Counted from the stretch's first letter, positions 1 to 11,334 are shown. The stretch is 45,276 nucleotides of DNA from Pseudomonadota bacterium (GCA_030549795.1 JAUQQO010000017.1:1-45276), one strand, 5' to 3'. Made by a program: numbers and translations. Notes: generated by a model not told the origin, from the sequence alone.

Positions 1-19
1 CGCGAGGAAGGGGTGCGCC

Positions 20-2383
20 ATGCCGATTGGGATCCGTCCGCGATCTGCCGCCGCCTTGTTGGTGGCGTCGCTGTTCGTCGAAACGAGCGCGCTTGCGCTC
101 ACCACGAGCTCATCGCCCGATCTCGGTGCCCTGCACGAGGAACTGCGGCGGGTCAGTGCCGAGCGCGACCGCCTGCTCGCCGCTGCACGCGAACAGGAGC
201 GGCGGGTCGCCGCCCTGCAGGAGGGCTTCGCTGCTGTCCGCAGCGAGCTCGAGCAGCGGATCGCCGCGGCCCTTGCCCGCGAGGAGGGCCTTAAGGGCGA
301 TCTCGCCGCGCGCGAGCACACGATCGCCGCGCTCGAGGACGATCTGCGCCGGATCACCGCCGAGCGCGACCGCGCGCTCGCGGAGGCGGCGGAGCGCGAA
401 CGGCTGCTTGCGAGCCTGCGCGAGGAACTCGCGCGCGCGCTCAGCGAGCGCGAGGAGCTCCTGCGCCGGCTCGCCCAGGTGCAAGAGGAACTCGCGCGCG
501 AACAACAGCGCGCCTTGGACCTCGTGGCCGAGCGCGAGCGCACGGTCGCGGCGCTGCGCGAAGAGACGCAGCGCCTGGCCGCCGCCCGGGAAGAGGCGTT
601 GCGCGAGGTGCGCGCGGGTGCCGAGCTCGCGCGCGCTCTTGAAGAGCGCGTGGCGCAGCTCGAGCGCGAACAGCAACGGCTGGTGGCCGAGCTCGCCGCG
701 CGCGAGCACAAGATCGCTGCCCTTGAGGCCGATCTCCGCCGCGCCGCGGCCGAGCGCGAGCGCGCTGCCGAAGCCGCAGCCGAGCGCGAGCGGGTGCTCG
801 CGAGCCTGCAAGAGCAGCTCGCCCGCATGCGCAGCGAGCGCGAGAGCCTCACCCGCGAGCTCGAGACGCTCAAGGGCGAGAGCGAGCGGCGGCTTGCGCT
901 GCTCGTTGCCGATCGCGACCGCGCGAGCCGCGAACTCGAGGAACGGATGCGCGAATCGGCGCGGCTCATGGGCGAGCGGCGCGAACTCGAGCTGCGCCTT
1001 GCGCAGGTGCAAAGCGAACAAGAAAGAGCGGTGAAAGAACTGGCGGCGGCGCGCGAGCGGATCGGCGCGCTCGAGGCCGATCTGCGGCGCCTCACGGCCG
1101 AGCGCGACCGGCTGGTTGCCGCCGCGCGCGAACAGGAACAGCGGCTTGCCGGCGAACTCGCAGCTGCCCAGGCAGCGGTGCGCAAGAGCGAGGCCGAGAG
1201 CCTCGAGCTGCGGCAGCGGCTCGAGCGCGCGAGCGCCGAGCAGCAGGCCTTAGCTAGTCTCGCTCGGGCGCGCGAGCAGGCGCTCGCGGAGCGTGAGGCG
1301 GACCTTGAGCGTCTGCGCGCCGAGAGCGCGCAGCGGCTGCAGGAGCTCGAGGATCAGCTCTCTGCCCAGCGCAGCGCGCGCGAGGCGGCGGAGAAGGAAG
1401 CCGCTGAGCGCAACAGGCTGCTCGCAGAGGCGCGCGCGCAGCTCGAAGCCACGGAGAATCGCCTGGCAGCCCACCAACGAGAAGCGCAAGCGCAGATCGA
1501 GCGCCTCGAACAGGAGCTCGGCTTGGCCAAAAGCGCGCTTTCGGCCCTTGAGGGCCAGTTGGACGCGCGCGAGCGCGCGCTCGGCGAAGCGCGAAGCGAG
1601 CTCGAGGCTCTGCGCAAACAGTTGGCCGAGCTCACCAAGGCTCGCGAGGCGGTTGGAAACGAACTCGAGACGGTGCGCCGGCAAGCCGAGGAACGGATCG
1701 CGCGGCTCGAGCAGGAGCTCGCCTTTGCCCGCTCCTCGCTCGCGGCCCTTGAGGGCCAGTTGGACGCGCGCGAGCGGGCTTTGCGCGAAGCGCGCGGTGA
1801 GCTCGACACTCTGCGCAAACAGCTTTCCGAGCTCGCGTCGGCGCACCAGGCGGCGGAGCGATCGGCAGCCGAGTTGCGCAGCCAGCTCGAGGCGGCGCGC
1901 GCCGATCTCGCCACTTTGCGCCGGCAGCAAGAGAGCGAGACCCAGCTCAAGGCGGCGCTGCCGGCGGTGCTGCGCCCGCTGTTCGCCGGCACGCCCGAAG
2001 TGCGGATCGCCGCCGATCGCGTCGTGATCCCCGCCGACTTGCTGTTCAACCGCGGCGGAACACGGCTTTCCGAGAGCGGACTTGCGCGGGTACGCGCGAT
2101 CGCCCAAGCCCTTCAGGCGCTGCCCGGCGAGCGACCGTGGCTGTTGTTGCTGACTGCTCATACCGACGATGAGCCGCCGCGGCGCGGTGCCGCCTTCGCC
2201 ACCAATCGCGAGGTGGCCCTTGCGCGCGCCCACAACCTCGCCCAGGCGCTGATCGATGCCGGGGTGCCGGCGGCGCGCCTTCTGGCCGCGGGCATGGGTC
2301 CGGAGCGGCCGCTCGTGGCGGGAAGCGACCCGCTTGCGCGGGCGCTGAACCGACGCGTCGAACTCGAACTCTTGCCGCGCTGA
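20..2383 (+). CDS. Secreted coiled-coil protein with C-terminal OmpA/MotB-like domain
   Basis: The 787-residue product starts with a signal-peptide-like stretch (about residues 1-27, ending near ALA) and then runs for roughly 630 residues as an almost uninterrupted charged heptad pattern rich in E, R, A and L, indicating a long coiled coil. The last ~115 residues look like an OmpA-C/MotB domain: an LLFNRGGTRLSE strand, the TAHTDD motif, the NREVALARAHNLAQAL helix, a GVPAARLLAAGMG segment and a terminal NRRVELEL. Such domains bind peptidoglycan in the periplasm. The ATG is preceded by a strong GAGGAAGG ribosome site at 4-11. The gene is complete although it begins 20 bases into the window. Its role is inferred as an envelope spacer or motor-associated protein; no MotA/TolQ partner is visible here. 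It converges on the agmatine deiminase gene with a 10-base gap. Confidence 0.8.
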   Translation: MPIGIRPRSAAALLVASLFVETSALALTTSSSPDLGALHEELRRVSAERDRLLAAAREQERRVAALQEGFAAVRSELEQRIAAALAREEGLKGDLAAREHTIAALEDDLRRITAERDRALAEAAERERLLASLREELARALSEREELLRRLAQVQEELAREQQRALDLVAERERTVAALREETQRLAAAREEALREVRAGAELARALEERVAQLEREQQRLVAELAAREHKIAALEADLRRAAAERERAAEAAAERERVLASLQEQLARMRSERESLTRELETLKGESERRLALLVADRDRASRELEERMRESARLMGERRELELRLAQVQSEQERAVKELAAARERIGALEADLRRLTAERDRLVAAAREQEQRLAGELAAAQAAVRKSEAESLELRQRLERASAEQQALASLARAREQALAEREADLERLRAESAQRLQELEDQLSAQRSAREAAEKEAAERNRLLAEARAQLEATENRLAAHQREAQAQIERLEQELGLAKSALSALEGQLDARERALGEARSELEALRKQLAELTKAREAVGNELETVRRQAEERIARLEQELAFARSSLAALEGQLDARERALREARGELDTLRKQLSELASAHQAAERSAAELRSQLEAARADLATLRRQQESETQLKAALPAVLRPLFAGTPEVRIAADRVVIPADLLFNRGGTRLSESGLARVRAIAQALQALPGERPWLLLLTAHTDDEPPRRGAAFATNREVALARAHNLAQALIDAGVPAARLLAAGMGPERPLVAGSDPLARALNRRVELELLPR
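1508..1909 (+). repeat. Two tandem 201-bp (67-residue) coiled-coil repeats
   Basis: Two in-frame units begin at 1508 and 1709 with EQELGLAKS and EQELAFARS. They share the core ALEGQLDARERAL and LRKQL; the DNA is identical over about 30 bases starting at 1543 and 1744. Weaker copies of another module (AAREH.IAALE.DLRR) start near 302 and 692, 390 bases apart. The protein appears to have grown by intragenic duplication. Confidence 0.8.
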
Positions 2384-2384
2384 A

Positions 2385-2403
2385 GCCGCCGGCTCACGGC
2401 GGC
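2385..2403. terminator. Short hairpin between convergent genes
   Basis: A 7-bp G+C stem with a 5-base loop spans the 3' ends of the coiled-coil gene and the agmatine deiminase gene. It has no T-run, so it is only a possible bidirectional terminator. Confidence 0.3.
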
Positions 2404-3416
2404 GGCATCGGCTCTTGCTGGGTAATGCAGTGGATGCCGCCGCCCCCCCAAACCAGATCGAGCACCTCGATCTGGACCACCTCGCGCTCGGGAAAGGCAG
2501 CGGCGAGGGCCTCGAAGGCGGCGCGATCGGCTGGATCGGCGAAAGCCGGCATGATCACGGCGCCGTTGGCGAGATAGAAGTTGATGTAGGAAAGGGTGAG
2601 CCGGCGCCCGTCGGGGCGCAGGCGCGGCTTGGGAGCGCGAATGGGCACCACCTCGAGCTTTCGGCCGCGGGCATCGGTGGCCTCCCGCAGAACCGCGAGA
2701 TTGGCCGAAAGTCCGGCGTGATCGGGATCGTCGGGCTCCTCGCGCACGAGTGCCGCGACACGGCCGGGAGCGATAAAACAGGCGACGTTGTCGACATGCC
2801 CGCCGGTCTCGTCGTCGAGGAGGCCATAAGGCAGCCAGATGACGGTTTCGACCCCGAGATAATCGCGCAGTACGGCCTCGATCGCGCTGCGGTCGAGACC
2901 GGGGTTGCGCCGCGGGTCGAGCACCGAGGGCGTGCACACCAAACCGGTGCCCTCCCCGTCGACGGCGATCGCCCCACCTTCGAGAACGATCGGCGCATCG
3001 AAGCGCGGTAACCCCAGATGTTCGAGCACGCGGCGCGCCATCTGCGCGTCTTGGACGTGATCGGGCCACACTTCACCCCAGCCGTTGAAGCGCCAGGCGA
3101 CACCAGCGATCGCGCCGCCGGGGCCGGTCACGAAGGTGGGCCCGGTATCGCGCGTCCAACTGTCGTCCTGCGGCATCGGCAGCACCGCGATGCCGGGGCC
3201 GCAGGCCAAAGACGCGCTCGCCACGAGCTCGGGTCGCGCGAGCATGACCACGGGCTCGAACGCGGCGATGGCGCGCGCCACCTCGGCGACCACCTGGCGC
3301 GCCGCCTCGAGCTTGGTCCCCCAAAGCGCCTCGCGGCACGGCCACGCCATCCAACAGCGGCGATGCGGCGCCCACTCTGCTGGCATCGCGAGCCCTAGGG
3401 CACGCGGCGTGGTCAT
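2394..3416 (-). CDS. aguA: Agmatine deiminase
   Basis: The 340-residue product is a porphyromonas-type peptidyl-arginine deiminase fold enzyme. It hydrolyses agmatine to N-carbamoylputrescine and ammonia in the cytoplasm, on the route from arginine to putrescine. Family signatures seen in order are AEWAPHRRCWMAWP at the N-terminus, DDSWTRDTGP, FNGWG, VLEGGAI, DDETGGHVDN (active-site His) and, at the C-terminus, GGGGIHCITQQEP, where Cys330 is the expected nucleophile. The chosen ATG at 3416 follows GGGGAGAA in the right place; the longer reading frame upstream is unlike the family. N-carbamoylputrescine amidase (aguB) is not in the window, so the pathway partner must lie elsewhere. The gene is divergent from the acyltransferase gene, with about 130 bases between them. 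Confidence 0.93.
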   Translation of the reverse strand: MTTPRALGLAMPAEWAPHRRCWMAWPCREALWGTKLEAARQVVAEVARAIAAFEPVVMLARPELVASASLACGPGIAVLPMPQDDSWTRDTGPTFVTGPGGAIAGVAWRFNGWGEVWPDHVQDAQMARRVLEHLGLPRFDAPIVLEGGAIAVDGEGTGLVCTPSVLDPRRNPGLDRSAIEAVLRDYLGVETVIWLPYGLLDDETGGHVDNVACFIAPGRVAALVREEPDDPDHAGLSANLAVLREATDARGRKLEVVPIRAPKPRLRPDGRRLTLSYINFYLANGAVIMPAFADPADRAAFEALAAAFPEREVVQIEVLDLVWGGGGIHCITQQEPMPPP

Positions 3417-3546
3417 CGTGACTTCTCCCCGGCGCATCGTCCCCCCGGTCGCGCAGGTTGCGCCAACGCTCCGCAGCGTGCAACACGGAGAGCCCGGCGC
3501 CCGAGGTCGTGCCGCTTCGGGTGGGCAAGCGACGGGGACGAACGGA

Positions 3547-4698
3547 TTGCGCGATTGCGGCTTTGAACGACGACTCCTCGACCGCATCGCTGCGCTCGAG
3601 CCAGCGGCCTGGGACAGTTTGGGTGATGGCAGCGATCCCTTCGTGGCCCACCGCTTCCTCGATCTGCTCGAGACGAGCGGTGCCGCGCAGGCGCGCACCG
3701 GCTGGCAGCCCCTGCACCTCGTGCTCGAGCGAGGAGGCGAAGCGGTGGCAGCTGCTCCCCTCTGGCTCAAGGCGCATTCTTTCGGCGAGTATGTCTTCGA
3801 TCAGCGCTGGGCGGAGGCCTACGCGCGCGCGGGAGGTCGCTATTACCCGAAGCTTCAGGTAGCGGTGCCCTTCACGCCCGTAACCGGCCGGCGCCTGCTC
3901 GCCCGCTCCGATGAGGAGCGGCGGGTGCTGGTGCGCGCGCTCGTGGCGCTCGCGCGTGAACTCGGCGTATCGTCGCTCCACATCACCTTTTGCCGCCAAG
4001 ACGAGGCTCGGCTTTTGGCGGAAGAAGGCTTTGCGCTCCGCCGCGGCATTCAGTTCCATTGGCACAATCGGGGCTATCGTGATTTTGCGGACTTTTTGGA
4101 CGCGCTCAGAAGCGACAAGCGCAAGACGATCCGCAAAGAGCGCGAAGCGGTAAGAAAGAGCGGTATCGCGGTCGAACTGCTCGAGGGGGAAGCAGCAGCC
4201 GAGGTTCTCCGTCGCTTCTTTCCCCTTTACGTTGCGACTGTCGACCGCCGTTTTGGCAATCTCTACCTTCCACCCGCTTTCTTCGAAGGCCTCGCGCACC
4301 GGTGCGCTGAGCGGCTCGTCGTCGTGGCGGCCCGCGAAGAGGGCGAGATCGTCGCCGCAGCGCTCAATCTTGTGGGCGGCGACACGCTGTTTGGACGTTT
4401 GTGGGGAGCGCGCGCCGAGTATCGGTTCTTGCACTTCGAGTGCTGCTATTATCGGGCGATCGAGTTCGCCATTTCGCGCCGGCTCGCCCGCGCGGAAGCC
4501 GGTGCGCAGGGCCCGCACAAGCTCTTGCGCGGCTATGAGCCGATCTGGACGTGGAGCGCGCACTGGTTCGCCGACCCCTCTTTTGGTGCTGCGGTCGCGC
4601 GTTCGTTGGCGCGCGAAGAGCGGGAACTCGCGCAGACGATGGCGGCGCTGCACGCCGCCCTTCCGTTCCGACGCGGTTCGGTCGAACCACCCGCTTAG
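3547..4698 (+). CDS. FemAB/GNAT-like N-acyltransferase (PF04339-type)
   Basis: From the chosen start the product has 383 residues and matches the alphaproteobacterial 'peptidoglycan biosynthesis/recognition' FemAB-like family. Recognisable features are the opening RIAALEPAAWDSL...DPFVAHRFLDLLETSG, PLWLKAHSFGEYVFDQRWAEAY, YYPKLQVAVPFTPVTGRRLL, FHWHNRGYRDFADFLDALRSDKRKTIRKER and LLRGYEPIWTWSAHWF near the end. The substrate is unknown. No ATG lies near the start of the homologous region: TTG at 3547 has GGGGA eight bases upstream, and GTG at 3478 would add 23 residues, so the start is uncertain. The open frame continues upstream to 3085 across aguA, but that part is unlike the family. The gene is followed by TRAP system 1 after 81 bases, though a promoter candidate separates them. 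Confidence 0.8.
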   Translation: MRDCGFERRLLDRIAALEPAAWDSLGDGSDPFVAHRFLDLLETSGAAQARTGWQPLHLVLERGGEAVAAAPLWLKAHSFGEYVFDQRWAEAYARAGGRYYPKLQVAVPFTPVTGRRLLARSDEERRVLVRALVALARELGVSSLHITFCRQDEARLLAEEGFALRRGIQFHWHNRGYRDFADFLDALRSDKRKTIRKEREAVRKSGIAVELLEGEAAAEVLRRFFPLYVATVDRRFGNLYLPPAFFEGLAHRCAERLVVVAAREEGEIVAAALNLVGGDTLFGRLWGARAEYRFLHFECCYYRAIEFAISRRLARAEAGAQGPHKLLRGYEPIWTWSAHWFADPSFGAAVARSLAREERELAQTMAALHAALPFRRGSVEPPA

Positions 4699-4716
4699 GG
4701 CGTAGAACCGCTGTCC

Positions 4717-4746
4717 TTGACAGCGCGCCGGCCGGCGCCGCAGGCT
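4717..4746 (+). promoter_or_regulatory. Candidate promoter with palindrome for TRAP operon 1
   Basis: A perfect TTGACA lies at 4717-4722. It is followed at 4725-4738 by the perfect 14-base palindrome GCGCCGGCCGGCGC, filling the expected spacer, and by a weak -10 candidate CAGGCT at 4741-4746. The palindrome is placed as a repressor operator would be. The weak -10 and the general G+C richness keep confidence low. Confidence 0.35.
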
Positions 4747-4779
4747 CAGCCCGCGTTCGCCGTACAGGGAGGCCGACCA

Positions 4780-5832
4780 ATGGGCAAAGCACTTCGGGTC
4801 GGAACGGCTGTGCTCGCGCTCGCGGCGGCGGTCGTTACCGGCGCTTCGGAAGCCAGCGCGCAACAGAAGGTACGCTGGAAGCTCGCGAGTTCGTACCCGA
4901 GCACGCTCGATGTTCTCGGCCAGAACATGCTGCGCTTCATCGAGAACATCAAGGTGATGTCGGATGGCAATTTCGACATTCGCTTCCATGAACCCGGGGC
5001 GCTCGTTCCCGCACTGGAAGTCTTCGATGCAGTATCCAAAGGCTCGGTGGAGATGTCTTATTCGTCTCCTGGCTTTCACGCCGGCCGCATCCCACATCTC
5101 GTTTTCTTCGCTTCGGTACCCTTCGGCCCGAGCGTCAACGAATACGTAGCGTGGGTGCAACATGGCGGGGGCTACGAGCTCTACGACCGCGAGCTCGCCA
5201 AGCACAACATCAAGGGTTTCCAATGCGGGATCGTGATCGCCGAATCCTCGGGTTGGTTCCGCAAAGAGATCAAGACTTTGGATGATCTCAAGGGGCTGAA
5301 GATGCGCTTCTTCGGCCTCGGCGCCAAGGTAATGCAGAAGTTCGGTGTCAACACCCAATTGCTCGGCGCCGGCGACATTTATCCGGCTCTCGAGCGCGGC
5401 GTAATCGATGCAACCGAGTTTTCCTATCCATCGCTGGACAAGAACCTTGGCTTCTACCAGGTCGCTAAGCACAACTATTTCCCGGGCTGGCACCAGCAGG
5501 CGTCGTTCGTCGACGTCATCATCAATCTCGACGCTTGGAACAAGTTGCCCAAATCTTATCAAAAGATGATCGAGGTCGCCTGCAACGACGCCAATCTGTG
5601 GCTCATGGGCGCGGGCGAGGCCCGTCAGGGTGATGCGATCGCCTTCTTCAAACAGCAGGGCGTTCAGATCCACCAGTGGCCGCAGGAGTTCCTGGACGCC
5701 TTCAAGGCAGCCTGGGAGCAGGTGGCAGAAGAAGAGGCAGCGGCAGATCCCAGGTTCAAGGAGATCTGGGAGCACTACAAAGCTTTTCGGGCGAAATACG
5801 CCGCTTGGCGGGAGATCGGCTATCTCAAGTGA
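4780..5832 (+). CDS. dctP: TRAP transporter periplasmic substrate-binding protein (TakP/FcbT1-type)
   Basis: The 350-residue product is exported by a Sec signal peptide (about residues 1-27, cleaved near SASAQ) and captures an organic acid for the permeases encoded downstream. The sequence fits the COG4663 branch (2-oxo acid or chloroaromatic binders): WKLASSYPSTLDVLG at the mature N-terminus, ESSGWFRKEIKTLDDLKGLKMR with the carboxylate-binding Arg, then GAGDIYPALERGVIDATEF and LGFYQVAKHNYFPGWHQ. The ATG at 4780 follows AGGGAGG; the frame extends to 4717 but that part has no signal character. The ligand cannot be read off: the loop after DATEF differs from the TakP version I remember. It leads the operon with dctQ and dctM. 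Confidence 0.9.
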   Translation: MGKALRVGTAVLALAAAVVTGASEASAQQKVRWKLASSYPSTLDVLGQNMLRFIENIKVMSDGNFDIRFHEPGALVPALEVFDAVSKGSVEMSYSSPGFHAGRIPHLVFFASVPFGPSVNEYVAWVQHGGGYELYDRELAKHNIKGFQCGIVIAESSGWFRKEIKTLDDLKGLKMRFFGLGAKVMQKFGVNTQLLGAGDIYPALERGVIDATEFSYPSLDKNLGFYQVAKHNYFPGWHQQASFVDVIINLDAWNKLPKSYQKMIEVACNDANLWLMGAGEARQGDAIAFFKQQGVQIHQWPQEFLDAFKAAWEQVAEEEAAADPRFKEIWEHYKAFRAKYAAWREIGYLK

Positions 5833-5837
5833 AAGCA

Positions 5838-5865
5838 AAAGCGGCGTCGCGCGCGACGCCGCTTT
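5838..5865 (+). terminator. Perfect hairpin between binding-protein and permease genes
   Basis: A 28-base perfect inverted repeat (13-bp arms, centre GC) starts five bases after the dctP stop codon and is followed by CTTCTTTC. With a four-base loop it would form a 12-bp stem with A-T pairs at its base. It looks like a partial terminator or 3'-stabilising hairpin that would leave more binding protein than permease, as is common for binding-protein-dependent uptake systems. Confidence 0.6.
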
Positions 5866-5901
5866 CTTCTTTCGGACGCGTCGCGCAAGAGGACCTCGGG
5901 G

Positions 5902-6510
5902 ATGGAACCGCTGCTGCGCGTGAGCGAGATGCTGCGCCGTATCGTCGAGTGGGTCGGGCGTCTCGCTTGTTTGCTCATCTTGCCCATGATCCTGGTCACC
6001 GTGTGGGACGTGCTGAGCCGTAAGAGCCCGACTCTGCGCGAACTCGGCCTCTCGCTCACGGGCGGCATCGCCCACTCCACCATTCTCCAAGAACTCGAGT
6101 GGCACCTCCACACGGCGCTCTTCGCCCTCTGTTTGGGCTGGGGCTATGTGAAGAACGCCCATGTGCGTGTGGATCTCATCGTCGAGCGGATGGCGCGCCG
6201 GCCGCGCGCCTGGCTCGAGTTCTTGGGCTGTCTGTTGTTCATGTTGCCCTATACGGCACTCGTGATCTGGTTCGCCTTCGATTTCGCTTACACCTCCTGG
6301 GCGAATGCCGAGGCCTCGGTTTCCCTGATCGGCATCCCGCACCGCTGGGTCATCAAGTCGGTCCTGCTCGTCGGCCTCATCCTCGCGTTTTTGGCCGGCC
6401 TTGCGGTGCTGTTGCGGCTCATCGTCTTCCTCTTCGCCCCCGCGCGCAGCTCCCGCCTCGAACTGTGGGTGGTTCCTAACGAGCAGGCGCAGGCACTCAC
6501 AAGCCGCTGA
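5902..6510 (+). CDS. dctQ: TRAP transporter small permease subunit 1
   Basis: This 202-residue inner-membrane protein has four hydrophobic segments (about residues 20-40, 65-85, 105-130, 150-175) and the DctQ-type stretch GWGYVKNAHVRVDLIVERM. It pairs with the large permease to form the Na+-driven transport unit. At just over 200 residues it belongs to the longer DctQ group usually found with TakP/FcbT1-type binding proteins, which agrees with the upstream gene. ATG 5902 lies 69 bases after the dctP stop, beyond the hairpin, and nine bases separate its stop from dctM. Confidence 0.88.
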   Translation: MEPLLRVSEMLRRIVEWVGRLACLLILPMILVTVWDVLSRKSPTLRELGLSLTGGIAHSTILQELEWHLHTALFALCLGWGYVKNAHVRVDLIVERMARRPRAWLEFLGCLLFMLPYTALVIWFAFDFAYTSWANAEASVSLIGIPHRWVIKSVLLVGLILAFLAGLAVLLRLIVFLFAPARSSRLELWVVPNEQAQALTSR

Positions 6511-6519
6511 GCCGAGACC

Positions 6520-7884
6520 ATGGACATCGTGGATCTCTTGCCGCTCGTGATGTTCGCGAGCGTCGCTCTTCTCCTCTTCTCCGGCTATCCGGTGGCCTTC
6601 GTGTTGGGCGGCGTCGCCCTCGCCTTCGGCTTCATCGGCACCTTTTTCGGCGTCTTCAAACCGATCGAGTTCTTCAATCTCTTGCCCCGGATTTGGGGCG
6701 GTATCGCCGAGAATCTCGTTCTCGTGGCGGTTCCTCTGTTCGTCTTTATGGGAACCATGCTCGAGCGCTCGGATGTCGCCGCCGACCTTTTGCGCGCCTT
6801 GCAGATCTTGTTGCGGCGCGTCCCCGGCGGCCTTGCGCTCTCCGTTACGCTCATGGGCACGATCATGGCGGCGACCACGGGTATCATCGGCGCCTCGGTG
6901 GTCATGCTCACCCTGATGGCCCTGCCGGTGATGCTCGAGCGCCGCTACAGCCATGAATTGGCCACCGGCACCATCGCCGCCTCGGGTACGCTCGGCATCC
7001 TCATCCCGCCCTCGATCATGCTCGTGATCATGGCCGATCTCTTGTCGATCTCGGTCGGTAATCTCTTCTTCGGCGCGGTGTTCCCGGGGCTGCTCCTCTC
7101 GGCACTCTATCTCCTTTACATCGCCGCCTTCGCCGCCCTGCGCCCGAGTGCAGCGCCGCCGCTTGCTGCAAGCGAAGGGCCGGCCGACCCGAGCGGACTC
7201 GTGCTGCTTTTGCTCAAGAGCTTCTTCCCACCGGTGTTCCTGATCGTCCTCGTGCTCGGATCGATCTTCGCCGGCTGGGCCACTCCGACCGAAGCAGCGG
7301 GGGTCGGGGCGGCCGGCACCATCCTCCTCGCGGCCATCAAACGCCGCCTCGATCTGCACACGCTTATGGAAGTGTGCGAGCGCACAGCGCTCACTTGCGC
7401 CATGATCTTCTTCATCTTCATCGGCGCCACCGCCTTCTCTTACGTCTTTCGCTCTTTGGGCGGCGACTATATCGTCGAAGACTTGATCGCCGCATCCGGC
7501 CTCGACAGTTGGGGCATTCTTCTTCTGATCATGGCAGTCGTGTTCCTGCTCGGCTTTTTCTTCGATTGGGTGGAGATCACACTGATCGTCCTGCCGATCT
7601 TCGCACCGCTCATCAAGACGCTGGATTTCGGAACCCACGTCGCCAAACCCGAGATCGTCTATTGGTTCGCGATCCTGCTCGCGGTCAATCTGCAGACTTC
7701 GTTTCTGACACCTCCCTTTGGTTTCGCCCTCTTCTACATGAAGGGGATCTGCCCTCCCAACGTACGCTTGGCAGAGATCTACCGCGGGATCGTTCCCTTC
7801 GTTCTGCTGCAGCTCATCGGCCTCGGCTTGTGCATCCTCTTCCCCGAGATCGTGCTCTGGCTGCCGCGCACCATGCTCGATTGA
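6520..7884 (+). CDS. dctM: TRAP transporter large permease subunit 1
   Basis: The 454-residue polytopic membrane protein is the translocation subunit of TRAP system 1. DctM-family features are SGYPVAFVLGGVALAFGF at the N-terminus, FVFMGTMLERS, the ASGTLGILIPPSIMLVIMADL motif around residue 155-175, GSIFAGWATPTEAAGVGA mid-protein and NLQTSFLTPPFGFALFYMKG near the C-terminus. About 12-13 hydrophobic segments can be counted. The gene ends the operon; the next 1.1 kb holds no convincing gene. Confidence 0.92.
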   Translation: MDIVDLLPLVMFASVALLLFSGYPVAFVLGGVALAFGFIGTFFGVFKPIEFFNLLPRIWGGIAENLVLVAVPLFVFMGTMLERSDVAADLLRALQILLRRVPGGLALSVTLMGTIMAATTGIIGASVVMLTLMALPVMLERRYSHELATGTIAASGTLGILIPPSIMLVIMADLLSISVGNLFFGAVFPGLLLSALYLLYIAAFAALRPSAAPPLAASEGPADPSGLVLLLLKSFFPPVFLIVLVLGSIFAGWATPTEAAGVGAAGTILLAAIKRRLDLHTLMEVCERTALTCAMIFFIFIGATAFSYVFRSLGGDYIVEDLIAASGLDSWGILLLIMAVVFLLGFFFDWVEITLIVLPIFAPLIKTLDFGTHVAKPEIVYWFAILLAVNLQTSFLTPPFGFALFYMKGICPPNVRLAEIYRGIVPFVLLQLIGLGLCILFPEIVLWLPRTMLD

Positions 7885-9018
7885 GCTCGAGGTGCGCTCA
7901 GCCGACCCCATGGCGGCAGCGCGATCAGATGGTGTCGTCTGGCACCCATGCGGTGGCGGGTGAGCATTCCGAGCCGCGCGCGATGCCGAGTACTCCCTCC
8001 GCGGCACGTTGAGCCCTTGCCCTACTGAGGATGGGAGCGCGCGGTGATGGCGAAGCGGAGAGAGTAAGCCGCGCACGCGCTCAACCAAAAAGCGGAGGAG
8101 CAGACCGAACAGGGCACCCGGCAGTGCGCGCGTCGTCCACCCGATGCTGCGGGCAACCTCGACCATCCGCGTCGTCCGCTTTTGGCTAACCGCGACGAGG
8201 ATGCGCAGCTGGGCTAAAAAAACGGTTAACGGTGGGCCAAGCGGCGATCACCGATCCGCCGAACCTGCCCCGTCTGGCCAGCCGCGAACTCGACTTGGAG
8301 CTTGATCGAGCCGCGCCCTTGAGACCTCGGCGCGATGGGTGCGCGCTGAGATGGCGCTCGTGCGCTCGCCAACCAAAACTTGTGCCCGCTTGGGGCCTCG
8401 GCTCCACCGCAGGGCGCGCGGCGCTGACCGCTGATCTCAGCCTGGTTGCCGATCCTTAAGCTGCGCCCGCGACCGGACCCGAAAGCCCCATGGCCAGCGC
8501 TCGTTGAGGGCCGTCGCAACGAGCCGATGCTCTACCGAGACGGCAGGGGGTGATCGCGTCCCGTTCGTTTCGATCCGCGCGCGCAAGATTGGTTCTTTTG
8601 CGGGCCTGCTTGGAAGCAGGTGCGCACCGGCTAGGGGTCTTAATGCCGGGCGTGGCGGTTTAGCTGCAGGGACCGGCGGGCTTCGCTCGGCGCCCGCATC
8701 CTGCTCTTCGGCTCCGGCCACGCTCCCTTGCGGGCCCAATTCCAAGCGCGAAATCACCATATGCCGCCAGCCCTCGCGAGCGTGCGGGTGCGACAGCTCC
8801 GCGGCAGGACGTTGCGAGGGATTTGCTCGCGCTTGCGCACCCGGTGTTGTTTGCCCGCTCTTGCGAGCGCGCCGCGCCTTGCGCCCGATGCCCACGGCCC
8901 AAGGCCGCGCCTCGGCTGGTTTCCGCTTGGCTCTGGGCGGCTGCGCTGCGCTCGAACCGCTCGGCTGCTTCTGCGCGCGGGCCTCTTCGCTCGGCTGCGC
9001 GGCGGGGTGGGCGCTCGA
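7885..9018. other. About 1.1 kb without a supportable gene
   Basis: Open frames here are short or are extensions of antisense frames from the TRAP and clpA genes, and their translations are low-complexity R/A/P/S-rich. No tRNA or known structured RNA was recognised. A small perfect hairpin (7-bp arms, loop GG) lies at 8605-8620. The DNA is gene-free or holds decayed sequence. Confidence 0.5.

Positions 9019-11334
<2,316 letters not shown>

Noticed and set aside
3073-8166. A 1697-codon open frame on the minus strand antisense to the acyltransferase and TRAP operon 1
   Set aside because: It mirrors codon use of the real genes in G+C-rich DNA; its translation is His/Asp/Glu/Arg-rich without domains, and its end overlaps agmatine deiminase in another frame.
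7885-9018. Structured RNA gene (RNase P, tmRNA, SRP RNA) in the gap before clpA
   Set aside because: None of the conserved core sequences I know for these RNAs was present.
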